Assembly: GCA_023388255.1 (NCBI GenBank)
Contig: JAEWGO010000015.1
Span: forward strand, 74,769 to 138,768
DNA length: 64,000 nt
Direction of reading: 5' to 3'
From: Pseudomonadota bacterium
GTDB lineage: Bacteria; Pseudomonadota; Gammaproteobacteria; Xanthomonadales; Rhodanobacteraceae
Below, piece after piece: positions 51,848 to 60,114 of this stretch. A model generated the notes under the pieces. The model did not search any database, had not been told where the DNA came from, and saw only the letters and a program-made list of their open reading frames with translations. A program made the position numbers and the translations under genes. Numbering within the stretch: position 1 is the stretch's first letter; the number at the start of each line of letters is the position of its first letter.

Positions 51848-51877
51848 CCGTCATTCCGGCGCAGGGCGGAATCCATG
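51848..51877. repeat. REP-like intergenic palindrome, copy 2 (degenerate)
   Basis: CCGTCATTCCGGCGCAGGGCGGAATCCATGG contains the arms ATTCCG and CGGAAT with a 9-base interior. It corresponds to the reverse orientation of the element at 24426-24453. Confidence 0.55.
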
Positions 51878-51922
51878 GTTGCCGTAGCCGACGAATGTCG
51901 GAACCCGGATGGAAGACCTGCG

Positions 51923-52924
51923 TCAGGCCTCCGACACGGCGACGACCGGCGTATCGAGGCGACGCCGATCGCACGCGAACGCAATCGCGCCGAGCAGCAG
52001 CACCGCGTGGAAAGTCGCCAGTCGCCACAGCAGCAGTGCCGATCCGAGCGCGCCGAGCGGTGCCCACGGTGACAGCGCGGCGGCGAGTGCGATGTCGCCG
52101 CCGCCGATGCCGGCCGGCGCGCCGGTCCATTGCGCCGCATGCAGTGCGACCGATTGAGCGACGAAGGCGAGGCCGAACGGCAACGCGTGGCCGAGCGCGG
52201 CGAGCGCGAACCAGAGCACGCCGTAGCGCGCGAGCCATTGCACGGCGACCGTCAGTGTGAGCGCGAGGCTGGCGAACGGCGAGCCGCTGCGCAGACGTGC
52301 GAGGTCGGACACGACCTGCGTGCAGAACGCACGCACGCGTTCTCGTCGCGCACGCAGCCAGTGCACGCGCAGCAGCAGCGCGCGCAATGGCGGCCAGCAG
52401 CGTGCGCGCAGACGCCATGCCGCGAACGCGATCGCGCCTGCGGCGAGCACGATGCCGGCCGGCAGCCACGCGAATGCGTGCCACGCCGCCGGTACCACGT
52501 CGCCGATGCCGAACGCGCAGGCGAGCGGCAGCGCGACGGCGAAGAACGCGGTATCGAGCGCCTGATCCGCGGCGGACAACGCGACACCGGCCGCGGCCGG
52601 CATGCCGCCTCGGCGCAGCAGCAGCACGGTCGCCGGATAGCCGCCGGCCCCGGCTGGCGTGATCTGGAACGCGGCATCGCTGGCGAACGCGGTGATCAGC
52701 GCGCGACCGTTGCCGATGCGATGGCCGAGCCGCCGCGCCAGCATGCGCAGCTTGATCGCGCGTGCGCCGGCGCTGGCGACGACCAGCGCGAGCAGGGCGA
52801 CGATGTCGATACGCGGAATCGAACTCGCGGCGACGAGTGCATTGCGACCGCCAAGCACGAGTGGCACGGCGATGGCGGCGGCAACCGCGGCGGTTCCGGC
52901 CAGCCACAGCAACGGGCGTTTCAT
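51923..52924 (-). CDS. UPF0104/lysylphosphatidylglycerol synthase TM-region family protein
   Basis: The 333-residue membrane protein has about eight helices and family landmarks: GARAIKLRMLARRLGHRIG, AFQITPAGAGGYPATVLLLRRGG, a long central hydrophobic pair, and QWTGAPAGIGGGDIALAAAL. It lacks the cytoplasmic lysyl-transferase domain of MprF. Such proteins act as flippases or scaffold partners in lipid or glycan export. Its start overlaps the DUF2334 stop by 4 bp. It is last in a three-gene operon with a glycosyltransferase and a deacetylase-like protein, which suggests work on a glycolipid. Confidence 0.82.
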   Translation of the reverse strand: MKRPLLWLAGTAAVAAAIAVPLVLGGRNALVAASSIPRIDIVALLALVVASAGARAIKLRMLARRLGHRIGNGRALITAFASDAAFQITPAGAGGYPATVLLLRRGGMPAAAGVALSAADQALDTAFFAVALPLACAFGIGDVVPAAWHAFAWLPAGIVLAAGAIAFAAWRLRARCWPPLRALLLRVHWLRARRERVRAFCTQVVSDLARLRSGSPFASLALTLTVAVQWLARYGVLWFALAALGHALPFGLAFVAQSVALHAAQWTGAPAGIGGGDIALAAALSPWAPLGALGSALLLWRLATFHAVLLLGAIAFACDRRRLDTPVVAVSEA

Positions 52925-53658
52925 GCGAGATCCAGCGCAGCGGACTTGGTCAGCACGGTGCGCTTCGCAAGTGCGTCGCGCAACACGCGGCGCCATGCGT
53001 CGAGGATGTCGTCGTGCAGCGCGTCGGCCGGATGCAGGGCGAGACGCACCAATGGTGCGTTCGTGCTCAGCGCCGGCGCGGCGGCGAGCCATCGGCGGCT
53101 GCTCCAGCGTCGCCACGCGCTGCGCGCGGAGGCCGAGATCGCCGGCGCGGCATGGCGCCGGCCGTCGGCGATCGTTTCGAGAAAGCCATGCGTGCTCGTG
53201 TAGCGCAGCGGCGAGGCGCGCAACGCCGCGCGCGCGCCGCTGCCGAGCAGCCACGCCGGCGCGACGAAGCCGCGCGCGTTCCAGCCGAGTGTGCCGAACA
53301 GATCGAGGCCGGCTTGCAGCCGTGCGTGTGCGTGTTCCTGCGCGAGCGCCGCGAACTCGCCTTCGCCGGCGGTCAGCAGGCGGCGCCGCAGCCATTGCGC
53401 GGGATCGCGCGCGGGCGGTGCGTCGTCGAGATGGAAATAGCCGTGCAGCGCGACTTCGTCGCCGTGCGCGATGCGTGTGTCGATCGCGCGGCGGAAATCC
53501 GCGTCGGTATCGATGCGGCCGCGATGGTGGTAGTCCGGCACGACCAGCAGGGTCAGTGGCGGCGATCCGAATTCATCGAGCAGCGCGAGCAGGCGCGCGC
53601 ATTGCGGCCAGGTCGCCGGCGCGACGTCGTGGATCGCAATGCACAGGCGAGGACTCAT
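52921..53658 (-). CDS. DUF2334 polysaccharide deacetylase-like protein
   Basis: The 245-residue protein begins MSPRLCIAIHDVAPATWPQCAR. The IHDVAP segment carries the first metal-binding Asp of the carbohydrate esterase 4-like NodB fold, LLVVPDYHHRG follows, and DEVALHGYFHLDD holds the histidines. LGWNARGFVAPAWLLG contributes a further conserved loop. Members of DUF2334 are predicted deacetylases of glycans or glycolipids. It overlaps both neighbours by 4 bp (53655-53658 and 52921-52924), so translation is coupled across the operon. Confidence 0.87.
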   Translation of the reverse strand: MSPRLCIAIHDVAPATWPQCARLLALLDEFGSPPLTLLVVPDYHHRGRIDTDADFRRAIDTRIAHGDEVALHGYFHLDDAPPARDPAQWLRRRLLTAGEGEFAALAQEHAHARLQAGLDLFGTLGWNARGFVAPAWLLGSGARAALRASPLRYTSTHGFLETIADGRRHAAPAISASARSAWRRWSSRRWLAAAPALSTNAPLVRLALHPADALHDDILDAWRRVLRDALAKRTVLTKSAALDLA

Positions 53659-54797
53659 GACATCTCGGCCGCGCGTTGCGTCGTGTCGCGTGCAGCCTGT
53701 GGCGCATGCGCATGCACGAGGTCCGCATAGCGTTGCAGCAGCAACGGGAAGCTGCGTTGCCAGAGGAAGTCGCGTTGCGCGCGTTCGCGCGCGACGCGGC
53801 CGATCGCGACGCGATCGCGCGTGTAGAGACGACGCACCGCGTCGGCGAGCGAATCGGCATCGTCCGGTTCGGCGAGTTCGCCGATGTCGTCGCCGACCAG
53901 TTCGGTAATCGCGCCGGCACGCACCGCGACGACCGGGCGGGCGCAGGCCATCGCCTCGATCAGGATCATGCCAAACGTTTCGTGGCGGCCGGCGTGGATC
54001 AGCGCATCGCAACTGGCGAGCAGGCGCGCGAGGCCGATGCTGTCCTGCTGGTATGGCAGCATCGTCGCGTTTGCGCCGAGGCGCTCGTGGCGTTCCCCGC
54101 CGACCAGCAGCAGGTGATACGGCGGGCCAAGGTGTTCGAACGTCTTCAGCAGCAGCGGGATGTCCTTCTCGCGCGCCATGCGTCCGGCGAACACGAGCAG
54201 GCGCGTGTCGGCAGCGAGACCGAGCTCGCGGCGCAGACCAGCATCGGCGCGGTCCGGATGGAACGCTTCGCCGTCGACACCGAGCGGCTGCACTGCGACG
54301 TTGCCGATGCCGAGGTCGCCGAGGCGTTCGGCAATCAGCCGGCTCGGTGCGAGCACGAGGTCGAAACGGCGATAGAGATGGCGCAGGTAGGTGCCGGCCG
54401 CGCGGCCGATCGATGGCGCGAAGCGATCGGCGAACAGGCGCGCGAGATCGGAATGCGCGAACGCGACTGTCGGCACGCCGAGTTCATCGGCGACGCCGAG
54501 CGCGAGCCACGCGAGGTGGTACGGATCGGCGACTTCGATCAGGTCCGGTTTCAGTCCGCGCAAGGTGCGCGTCCATTCGCGCAGGCGCAGCGGCAGGCGG
54601 TAACCGCCGCCGAACGGAATGCGCGGGCTGGCCAGTTCGATCACGCCCGGCACACGCGCGGCGGTGCGCGGACCCGGCACCAGCAAGGTGTGGCGCACGT
54701 CGGCGCAGTGCGCGAAATGCTGCCGCTTCGCCAGCAGGTAGCGCTTGACGCCGCCGCTGTGCGGCGCGAAGAACAGGGTCACGTCGACGATGTGCAT
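53655..54797 (-). CDS. Glycosyltransferase family 4 (GT-B)
   Basis: The 380-residue GT-B enzyme opens MHIVDVTLFFAPHSGGVKRY (acceptor-side glycine loop). It has LLVFAGRMAREKDIPLLLKTFEHLG as donor-domain strand and the E-x7-E motif within HAGRHETFGMILIEAMACARP. It transfers a sugar from a nucleotide donor to a lipid or glycan. It is first in a three-gene operon with DUF2334 and UPF0104 genes, fitting synthesis of a modified glycolipid or envelope glycan. The acceptor is unknown. Confidence 0.9.
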   Translation of the reverse strand: MHIVDVTLFFAPHSGGVKRYLLAKRQHFAHCADVRHTLLVPGPRTAARVPGVIELASPRIPFGGGYRLPLRLREWTRTLRGLKPDLIEVADPYHLAWLALGVADELGVPTVAFAHSDLARLFADRFAPSIGRAAGTYLRHLYRRFDLVLAPSRLIAERLGDLGIGNVAVQPLGVDGEAFHPDRADAGLRRELGLAADTRLLVFAGRMAREKDIPLLLKTFEHLGPPYHLLLVGGERHERLGANATMLPYQQDSIGLARLLASCDALIHAGRHETFGMILIEAMACARPVVAVRAGAITELVGDDIGELAEPDDADSLADAVRRLYTRDRVAIGRVARERAQRDFLWQRSFPLLLQRYADLVHAHAPQAARDTTQRAAEMS

Positions 54798-54881
54798 GCG
54801 TCAGTGATTTGCGCTGGATGGGGGCGGGCCATCGCGCCACTTGGCCGCATGCAGGTTACCGGCGCATGACGGTCGTGCAGG

Positions 54882-56438
54882 TCATGCCTGCACGCCGGCT
54901 CGGCCGCTTTCCACATGCAGGCTGAGCAGGGTGCGCGCTGGCGTGTTCGGATCAGTGACGTCCTCGACGATGCGCAGGTCGCTGCGCCAGTGTCGTGGCG
55001 TGATCTCGCAGCGCAGATAGCCGCGCCAGCGGCTGTCGAACTGGCGGATGTGCGGATTGCGTGGCAGGTCGCGCGCGCGCTGCTCGTGGTCGTCGCCGGC
55101 CGCGCTGATCGAGGTGCCGACGAATTCGCTGGCGATGACCGGGCTGTCTTCGTCGTCGAAATCGGTCTTGAGGTCGGCAGCGTAGAACGCGTGCATGTCG
55201 CCGCCGAGCGTGACGACGTTCGGAATGCGTCGCTCGGCGATGAAGCCGAGCAGCGATGCGCGCGCACCGGCGTAGCCGTCCCAGCCGTCGCTCCAGACCT
55301 GCTCATGGCCATCGTCGCCGCGCGAGACGAACGGCGCGATCAGGGTCTGCTGCGCGATCACGTTCCAGCGCGTATCGCTGCCGGCGAGGCCGTGTTCGAG
55401 CCAGCGCTGCTGTTCGCCACCGAGCATCGTCTGCGCCGGCGACCAGCGCTGCGCGCAGTCGTCGATGATCTCGACGCGTGCGGCGCAGGCATGCGCGGAA
55501 CGGTACTGGCGATCGTCAAGCAGGCTGATCGCGGCGAGGTCGCCGTAGCGGAAGCCACGGTACAGCGGCATGCCGTTCGCGTCCGGCCGATGTCGCGCGC
55601 GCAGCGGCATGTGCTCGTAGTACGCGCGATACGCGGCGGTGCGGCGCGCGGCGAATTGCTCGCGCGACTCGCCGTAGTTGGAGACGAGGCCGGCGTAGTC
55701 GTTGGAGACGTCGTGGTCGTCCCAGGTGACCAGCCACGGATACGCGGCATGCGCGCGTTGCAGGTCCGGATCGGATTTGTAGCAGGCGTGGCGGTTGCGA
55801 TAGTCGGCCAAGGTCTGCGCGCCGCGCGTGGATTCGTGCCGGCGCACCTGCGCGCCCCACGAGCCTTCGTAGATGTAGTCGCCGACGTGCACGATGAGGT
55901 CGAGATCGTCGCCGAGCATGTGCCGGTACGCGCTGAAATAGCCGTGTTCGTAGTGCTGGCAGGAGGCGACCGCGAGGCGCAGCCGATCGACTGGCGCGCG
56001 TTGCGCCGGCAACGTGCGCGTGCGCCCGAGCGGACTGGCTTCGCCGTTGCAACGAAACTGGTACCAGTACCAGCGATCCGCGCGCAGACCGTCGACTTCG
56101 ATGTGCACCGAATGCGCCCAGTCCGCGCTGGCGACCGCGCTGCCGCGGCGCACGATGCGCGTCAGTTGCTCGTCCTCGGCGACGATCCAGTCGACCGCGA
56201 TGTCGTATGGCGGCAGGAATGCCGCATCTGCTTGCTCGGCCGCGATACGCGTCCATAGCACGAAGCCGTCGGCGGACGGATCGCCGGAGGCGACGCCGAG
56301 CGCGAACGGATACGCGTCGAAGCGTGTTCGCGCGAGCAGGCCACCACCGAGCGCGACGCCGGCCAGCCCGAGCGCGCCGGCCCCAAGCAGGAAGTGTCGC
56401 CGCGACCAGTGGCCGCGCTTTCGTGTCGCGTCGTACAT
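54882..56438 (-). CDS. phoD: PhoD-family alkaline phosphatase
   Basis: The 518-residue protein carries a Tat signal (SRRHFLLGAGALGLAG, residues 12-27), so it is exported folded. The PhoD N-domain follows (FALGVASGDPSADGFVLWTRI). The metallophosphatase core shows VASCQHYEHGYFSAY, LIVHVGDYIYEGSW, WDDHDVSNDYAG, FRYGDLAAISLLDDRQYR and VTLGGDMHAFYAA. PhoD is a calcium/iron phosphodiesterase-monoesterase that releases phosphate from organic esters outside the cytoplasm. The gene stands alone; no Pho box was identified. Confidence 0.92.
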   Translation of the reverse strand: MYDATRKRGHWSRRHFLLGAGALGLAGVALGGGLLARTRFDAYPFALGVASGDPSADGFVLWTRIAAEQADAAFLPPYDIAVDWIVAEDEQLTRIVRRGSAVASADWAHSVHIEVDGLRADRWYWYQFRCNGEASPLGRTRTLPAQRAPVDRLRLAVASCQHYEHGYFSAYRHMLGDDLDLIVHVGDYIYEGSWGAQVRRHESTRGAQTLADYRNRHACYKSDPDLQRAHAAYPWLVTWDDHDVSNDYAGLVSNYGESREQFAARRTAAYRAYYEHMPLRARHRPDANGMPLYRGFRYGDLAAISLLDDRQYRSAHACAARVEIIDDCAQRWSPAQTMLGGEQQRWLEHGLAGSDTRWNVIAQQTLIAPFVSRGDDGHEQVWSDGWDGYAGARASLLGFIAERRIPNVVTLGGDMHAFYAADLKTDFDDEDSPVIASEFVGTSISAAGDDHEQRARDLPRNPHIRQFDSRWRGYLRCEITPRHWRSDLRIVEDVTDPNTPARTLLSLHVESGRAGVQA

Positions 56439-56560
56439 GCGCGGCTGGCTGAGATGAAGGCGGCGGCAGCATCGCGATCGCGCGTGGCAGCGCGATGGCT
56501 CGCGCGTTGCGGATTGAAGTCAGGCGGCGCGATCGCGCACTGGTCGGAACGTGCGGTTTC

Positions 56561-57667
56561 TCAGCCGGCCGCGCGGGCGCTGCGTCGCGCGGAAGACGCG
56601 CGCGGGGTCGGAAACACGGCGCGCGCCGGTTCGGTTCGGCCAGCCTCGGAAGGATCGTAGCCAGCCAGTTGCGCGATCTGCTCGCGCAGCGCGGCGTCGC
56701 GCAGGATGCCTAGAAATTGCTGCATGACCGGCTCGGTCAGCGCGTCGTCACGGCACAGGAAGAAATAGCGTTCGCTGACCAGCGGCACGAAGCCCAGGCC
56801 AAATCGGCGCGCCGGCACTTCGAGGCCGAAGCCGACATCGGCCATGCCGCTGCCGACATAGGCGGCGACGGCCGCGTGCGTGTATTCGACGCTTTCGTAG
56901 CCATCGATCGTGCGCGTGTCGACGTCCGCCTGTTGCAGCAGCAGATCGAACAACAGGCGCGTGCCGGAACCGGCGCGACGGTTGACGAAACGCATTCCGG
57001 CGCGACTGAGGTCGGCAAGCCCGTGGATCGCCTTCGGATTGCCAGGCGCGACGATCAGGCCCTGGCGGCGCGTCGCCAGATGGATCACGGTCCAGTCGTC
57101 GCGCACGCGCCGGGCGTAGTGCGCGGCCGCGGCCGCTTCGAGTTCGCCGATCGGCAGGTGCAGGCCGGCGAGGTCGCACTCGCCATCGAGTAGCGCGTTC
57201 AACGCCTCGTCGGACGCGCGGTACTTGAGGTCGATCGGGATTTCGCGCGTGACCAGCCAATGACGCAGCGCCTCGACTGCGAAGCCGTGGCTGGCCTGCA
57301 AACGCAACACCGGCTGCGCCACCGACAGCGCGCGTTCGATCTCGACTTCGACTTCCGAGGCGAGGCTGTCGAGCAGGGGCGCCAGCCGCGCCGCGATGCG
57401 CTGGTCGGCCCAGGCCAGGCGTTCGCCAAGCGCGGTGAGCTTCGCGCCACGACCACGCTGGCTTTCGACCAGTGGTCGGCCGAACGCGCGTTCGCCTTCG
57501 CGCAGCAGACCCCATGCGTAACGATAGGTCAGGCCGCAGTCGCGGCACGCCGCGGCGAGCGTGCCGCCACGTTGGATGCCGACCAGCAAGGTCGTCAGCC
57601 GCGGCACCAGCGGACTGCCGTCGGAACGGCGCAGCTGCCAATGCGCATCGATCGTTACCTTGAGCAT
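56561..57667 (-). CDS. fdsR: ModE-N/periplasmic-binding-fold regulator of formate dehydrogenase (FdsR-like)
   Basis: The 368-residue protein has an N-terminal winged helix of ModE type (RLTTLLVGIQRGGTLAAACRDCGLTYRYAWGLLREGE, continuing to GRGAKLTALGERLAWAD). The C-terminal solute-binding domain contains LRLQASHGFAVEAL, FVNRRAGSGTRLLFDLLLQ and GMADVGFGLEVPARRFGLGFVPL. This combination and a position divergent to a formate dehydrogenase cluster match FdsR of Cupriavidus. It probably activates or represses fds genes in response to formate or molybdate. The last 25 residues (ARAVFPTPRASSARRSARAAG) are an unusual basic tail. Confidence 0.85.
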   Translation of the reverse strand: MLKVTIDAHWQLRRSDGSPLVPRLTTLLVGIQRGGTLAAACRDCGLTYRYAWGLLREGERAFGRPLVESQRGRGAKLTALGERLAWADQRIAARLAPLLDSLASEVEVEIERALSVAQPVLRLQASHGFAVEALRHWLVTREIPIDLKYRASDEALNALLDGECDLAGLHLPIGELEAAAAAHYARRVRDDWTVIHLATRRQGLIVAPGNPKAIHGLADLSRAGMRFVNRRAGSGTRLLFDLLLQQADVDTRTIDGYESVEYTHAAVAAYVGSGMADVGFGLEVPARRFGLGFVPLVSERYFFLCRDDALTEPVMQQFLGILRDAALREQIAQLAGYDPSEAGRTEPARAVFPTPRASSARRSARAAG

Positions 57668-57702
57668 GCCATTGCGTTTCCGTGTCCGAAGGTGCTTTTT
57701 AA

Positions 57703-57790
57703 AGCCTATTGTAGACTTTCGTAGCGTGGCGCACAGTCGCCGTCCGGTCGACCATGCGAGCTGCCAATAAGCTTACGACAGCCTATTGGC
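57703..57790. promoter_or_regulatory. fdsR-transporter intergenic repeats, candidate FdsR sites
   Basis: A 9-bp direct repeat AGCCTATTG occurs at 57703-57711 and 57780-57788. The second copy is also the right arm of an inverted repeat GCCAATA (57763-57769) with TATTGGC (57784-57790). The cluster occupies the divergent region between fdsR and the MFS gene, where a regulator of both would bind. Confidence 0.5.
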
Positions 57791-57818
57791 ATCTTCCTCG
57801 ACCGAAACCGGAGGCAGC

Positions 57819-59468
57819 ATGAGCGGCACGCTCGATGTCGGCGCCACAGGGCGCCCAGCGACAGGAATCCTTGCAAAGGAACGTTCGGTGGCCGGCCCCG
57901 GCTTCAACCGCTGGCTGGTGCCGCCCGCGGCGCTGTGCATCCACCTGTGCATCGGCATGGCCTACGGTTTCAGCGTGTTCTGGCTGCCTATGACGAAGCT
58001 GCTGACCGGCACCGACGCCACCGCTTGCGCGAACCTCGGTTTCATCGCCGCGCTGACCACCACGAGCTGCAACTGGAGCGTGCCGCAGGTCACCCACATC
58101 TTCGAGACGTTCATCGCGATGCTCGGCGTTTCAGCCGCAATCTGGGGTGGCTGGCTCGAACATGCCGGGCCGCGCAAGGCCGGTTTCATCGCCGCGCTGT
58201 GCTGGGGTGGCGGCCTCGTGCTTGGCGGCATTGGCGTGATGACGCACCAGTTGTGGCTGCTTTATCTGGGTTGCGGCGTGCTCGGCGGCGTCGGCCAAGG
58301 GCTCGGCTACATCACGCCGGTATCGACCCTGATCAAATGGTTCCCGGATCGGCGCGGCATGGCCACCGGCTTCGCGATCATGGGTTATGGCGGCGGCGCG
58401 ATGGTGGGTGCGCCGCTGGCGGTCGCGCTGATGAAGCACTTTTCCGTCGACGGCTCGCAGGGCGTCGCGGCAACCCTGGTCGCGATGGGCGTTATCTACT
58501 TCTTCGTGATGGGCATCGGCGCGTTCGGTTTCCGCGTCGCGCCGACCGGTTGGCGTCCGGCTGGCTGGACGCCAGCGGAGCGCGGCAATGCCAACGCGAT
58601 GATCACGCAAGGTCATGTGCACCTCGACCGCGCGTGGAAGACGCCGCAGTTCTGGCTGGTGTGGAGCGCACTCTGTCTCAACGTGACCGCCGGCATCGCG
58701 GTGATCGCGATGGCCAGCCCGATGTTCCAGGACGTGTTCGGCGCAAAGCTGCTCGGCGTTGCCGATGCCGGCACGTTGAGTGCCGCGCAGAAAGCGGCGA
58801 TCGTCGCGGCTGCGGCCGGTCTGGTCGGTCTGATCAGCCTGTTCAACAGCCTCGGTCGCTTCGGCTGGGCCTCGCTGTCCGATCACCTCGGGCGCAAGAA
58901 CACCTATTACGTGTTCTTCGTGCTCGGCATCGCCCTGTACTGCGCGCTGCCGACGCTCGGCCATCTCGGTTACGCGGCGTTGTTCGTCATTGCGGTGTGC
59001 CTGATCCTGTCGATGTACGGCGGCGGTTTCGCGACCGTGCCGGCGTATCTGGCGGACCTGTTCGGCACGCAGATGGTCGGCGCGATCCATGGTCGCCTGC
59101 TGACTGCGTGGTCGGTCGCCGGCATTGTCGGCCCGCTGCTGATCGCGGCGCTGCGGCAGGCGCAGCTCGACAATGGCGTGCCGCAGAACCTCGTCTACGA
59201 CCGTACCTTGTACCTGATGGCGTTCCTGCTGCTGTGCGGCCTGATCTGCAATTTGCTGGTGCGGCCGGTGAAGCCTTCGGCGTTCATGAGCGAGACGGAA
59301 CTCGCGCGCGAACGCGCGCTGCAGCACGAAGGTCATACCGACGTGCAGGCGCGCGACGCCGCGCGCGGCGCATTCGGCATCGGTGGCGTGCTGGCGTGGC
59401 TTGGGGTCGGCGTTCCGTTCCTGGTCGGCGTTTGGATCGCGCTGTCCAAGGCCGCGGCGTTGTTTTGA
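57819..59468 (+). CDS. OFA-family MFS transporter with C-terminal small-subunit-like helix
   Basis: The 549-residue protein has twelve MFS helices of the oxalate/formate antiporter group: LCIHLCIGMAYGFSVFWLP as helix 1, GGVGQGLGYITPVSTLIKWF with PDRRGMATGFAIMGYGGGAM, and FNSLGRFGWASLSDHLGRK between domains. After the MFS core an extra C-terminal helix (LAWLGVGVPFLVGVWIALSK) resembles the small single-helix protein often encoded as a separate gene beside such transporters, so it looks like a fusion. GGAGG lies 4 bases before the ATG. Its placement between fdsR and fdsG suggests formate or another C1/C2 acid as substrate. Confidence 0.88.
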   Translation: MSGTLDVGATGRPATGILAKERSVAGPGFNRWLVPPAALCIHLCIGMAYGFSVFWLPMTKLLTGTDATACANLGFIAALTTTSCNWSVPQVTHIFETFIAMLGVSAAIWGGWLEHAGPRKAGFIAALCWGGGLVLGGIGVMTHQLWLLYLGCGVLGGVGQGLGYITPVSTLIKWFPDRRGMATGFAIMGYGGGAMVGAPLAVALMKHFSVDGSQGVAATLVAMGVIYFFVMGIGAFGFRVAPTGWRPAGWTPAERGNANAMITQGHVHLDRAWKTPQFWLVWSALCLNVTAGIAVIAMASPMFQDVFGAKLLGVADAGTLSAAQKAAIVAAAAGLVGLISLFNSLGRFGWASLSDHLGRKNTYYVFFVLGIALYCALPTLGHLGYAALFVIAVCLILSMYGGGFATVPAYLADLFGTQMVGAIHGRLLTAWSVAGIVGPLLIAALRQAQLDNGVPQNLVYDRTLYLMAFLLLCGLICNLLVRPVKPSAFMSETELARERALQHEGHTDVQARDAARGAFGIGGVLAWLGVGVPFLVGVWIALSKAAALF

Positions 59469-59580
59469 GGACAGCCATGACACACGCGCCCGCCATTGCT
59501 ATCCGACCTCCGCGGCATCCGCGTTCCTATCGTCGCGGTTCATCGCCCGCGGCGCATCCTTAGAAGGCAGGGTCATCGAC

Positions 59581-60114
59581 ATGGCAGCTCAACCGCTACC
59601 TCTCAATACTCCGCGCCGGCGCGATCCGGCCGACGGCCTGACGTCAGCCGCCGCGGACACGGTGCGCCAAGCAGTGGCCGCGCAACGCGATCGCCCCGGT
59701 GCGTTGATGCCGGTACTGCACGCCGTGCAGCGCGCGCTCGGCCATGTGCCGCCGGAGGCGCTGCCGTTGATCGCGCACGAGCTCAACCTCACGCGCGCCG
59801 AGGTGCATGGCGTGGTCAGCTTCTATCACCACTTCCGCAGCATGCCACCTGGGCGGCATGTCGTGCAGCTGTGCCGTGCCGAAGCCTGCCAGGCGCTCGG
59901 TGCACGTGCGCTCGAGGCACATGCGAAGCAGGTGCTCGGCATCGACTTCGGTGAGACGACTGCTGATGGCGCGATCAGCCTCGAACCGGTGTATTGCCTT
60001 GGCAACTGCGGTTGCGGGCCATCCGTGTTGGTCGACGACGACGAACTGCATGCACGCGTGACGCCGGCGGTGTTCGATGCACTGGTTGCGCGCGCGAAGG
60101 AGGTCGCGGCATGA
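59581..60114 (+). CDS. fdsG: NAD-dependent formate dehydrogenase gamma subunit (NuoE-like)
   Basis: The 177-residue protein has the thioredoxin-like [2Fe-2S] fold of NuoE. GALMPVLHAVQRALGHVPPEAL and GVVSFYHHFRSMPPG are the helical part. The cluster ligands are C98-x4-C103 (LCRAEAC) and C139-x3-C143 (YCLGNCGC). In FdsGBA it transfers electrons within the diaphorase module. Its stop overlaps the fdsB start by 4 bp. It begins 112 bases after the transporter stop. Confidence 0.92.
   Translation: MAAQPLPLNTPRRRDPADGLTSAAADTVRQAVAAQRDRPGALMPVLHAVQRALGHVPPEALPLIAHELNLTRAEVHGVVSFYHHFRSMPPGRHVVQLCRAEACQALGARALEAHAKQVLGIDFGETTADGAISLEPVYCLGNCGCGPSVLVDDDELHARVTPAVFDALVARAKEVAA

Noticed and set aside
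59477..59563. A 28-codon open frame between the OFA transporter and fdsG
   Set aside because: It has a GAGGA upstream, but the product (Arg/Pro-rich, no helix) does not resemble the transporter small-subunit proteins and is probably a chance frame.
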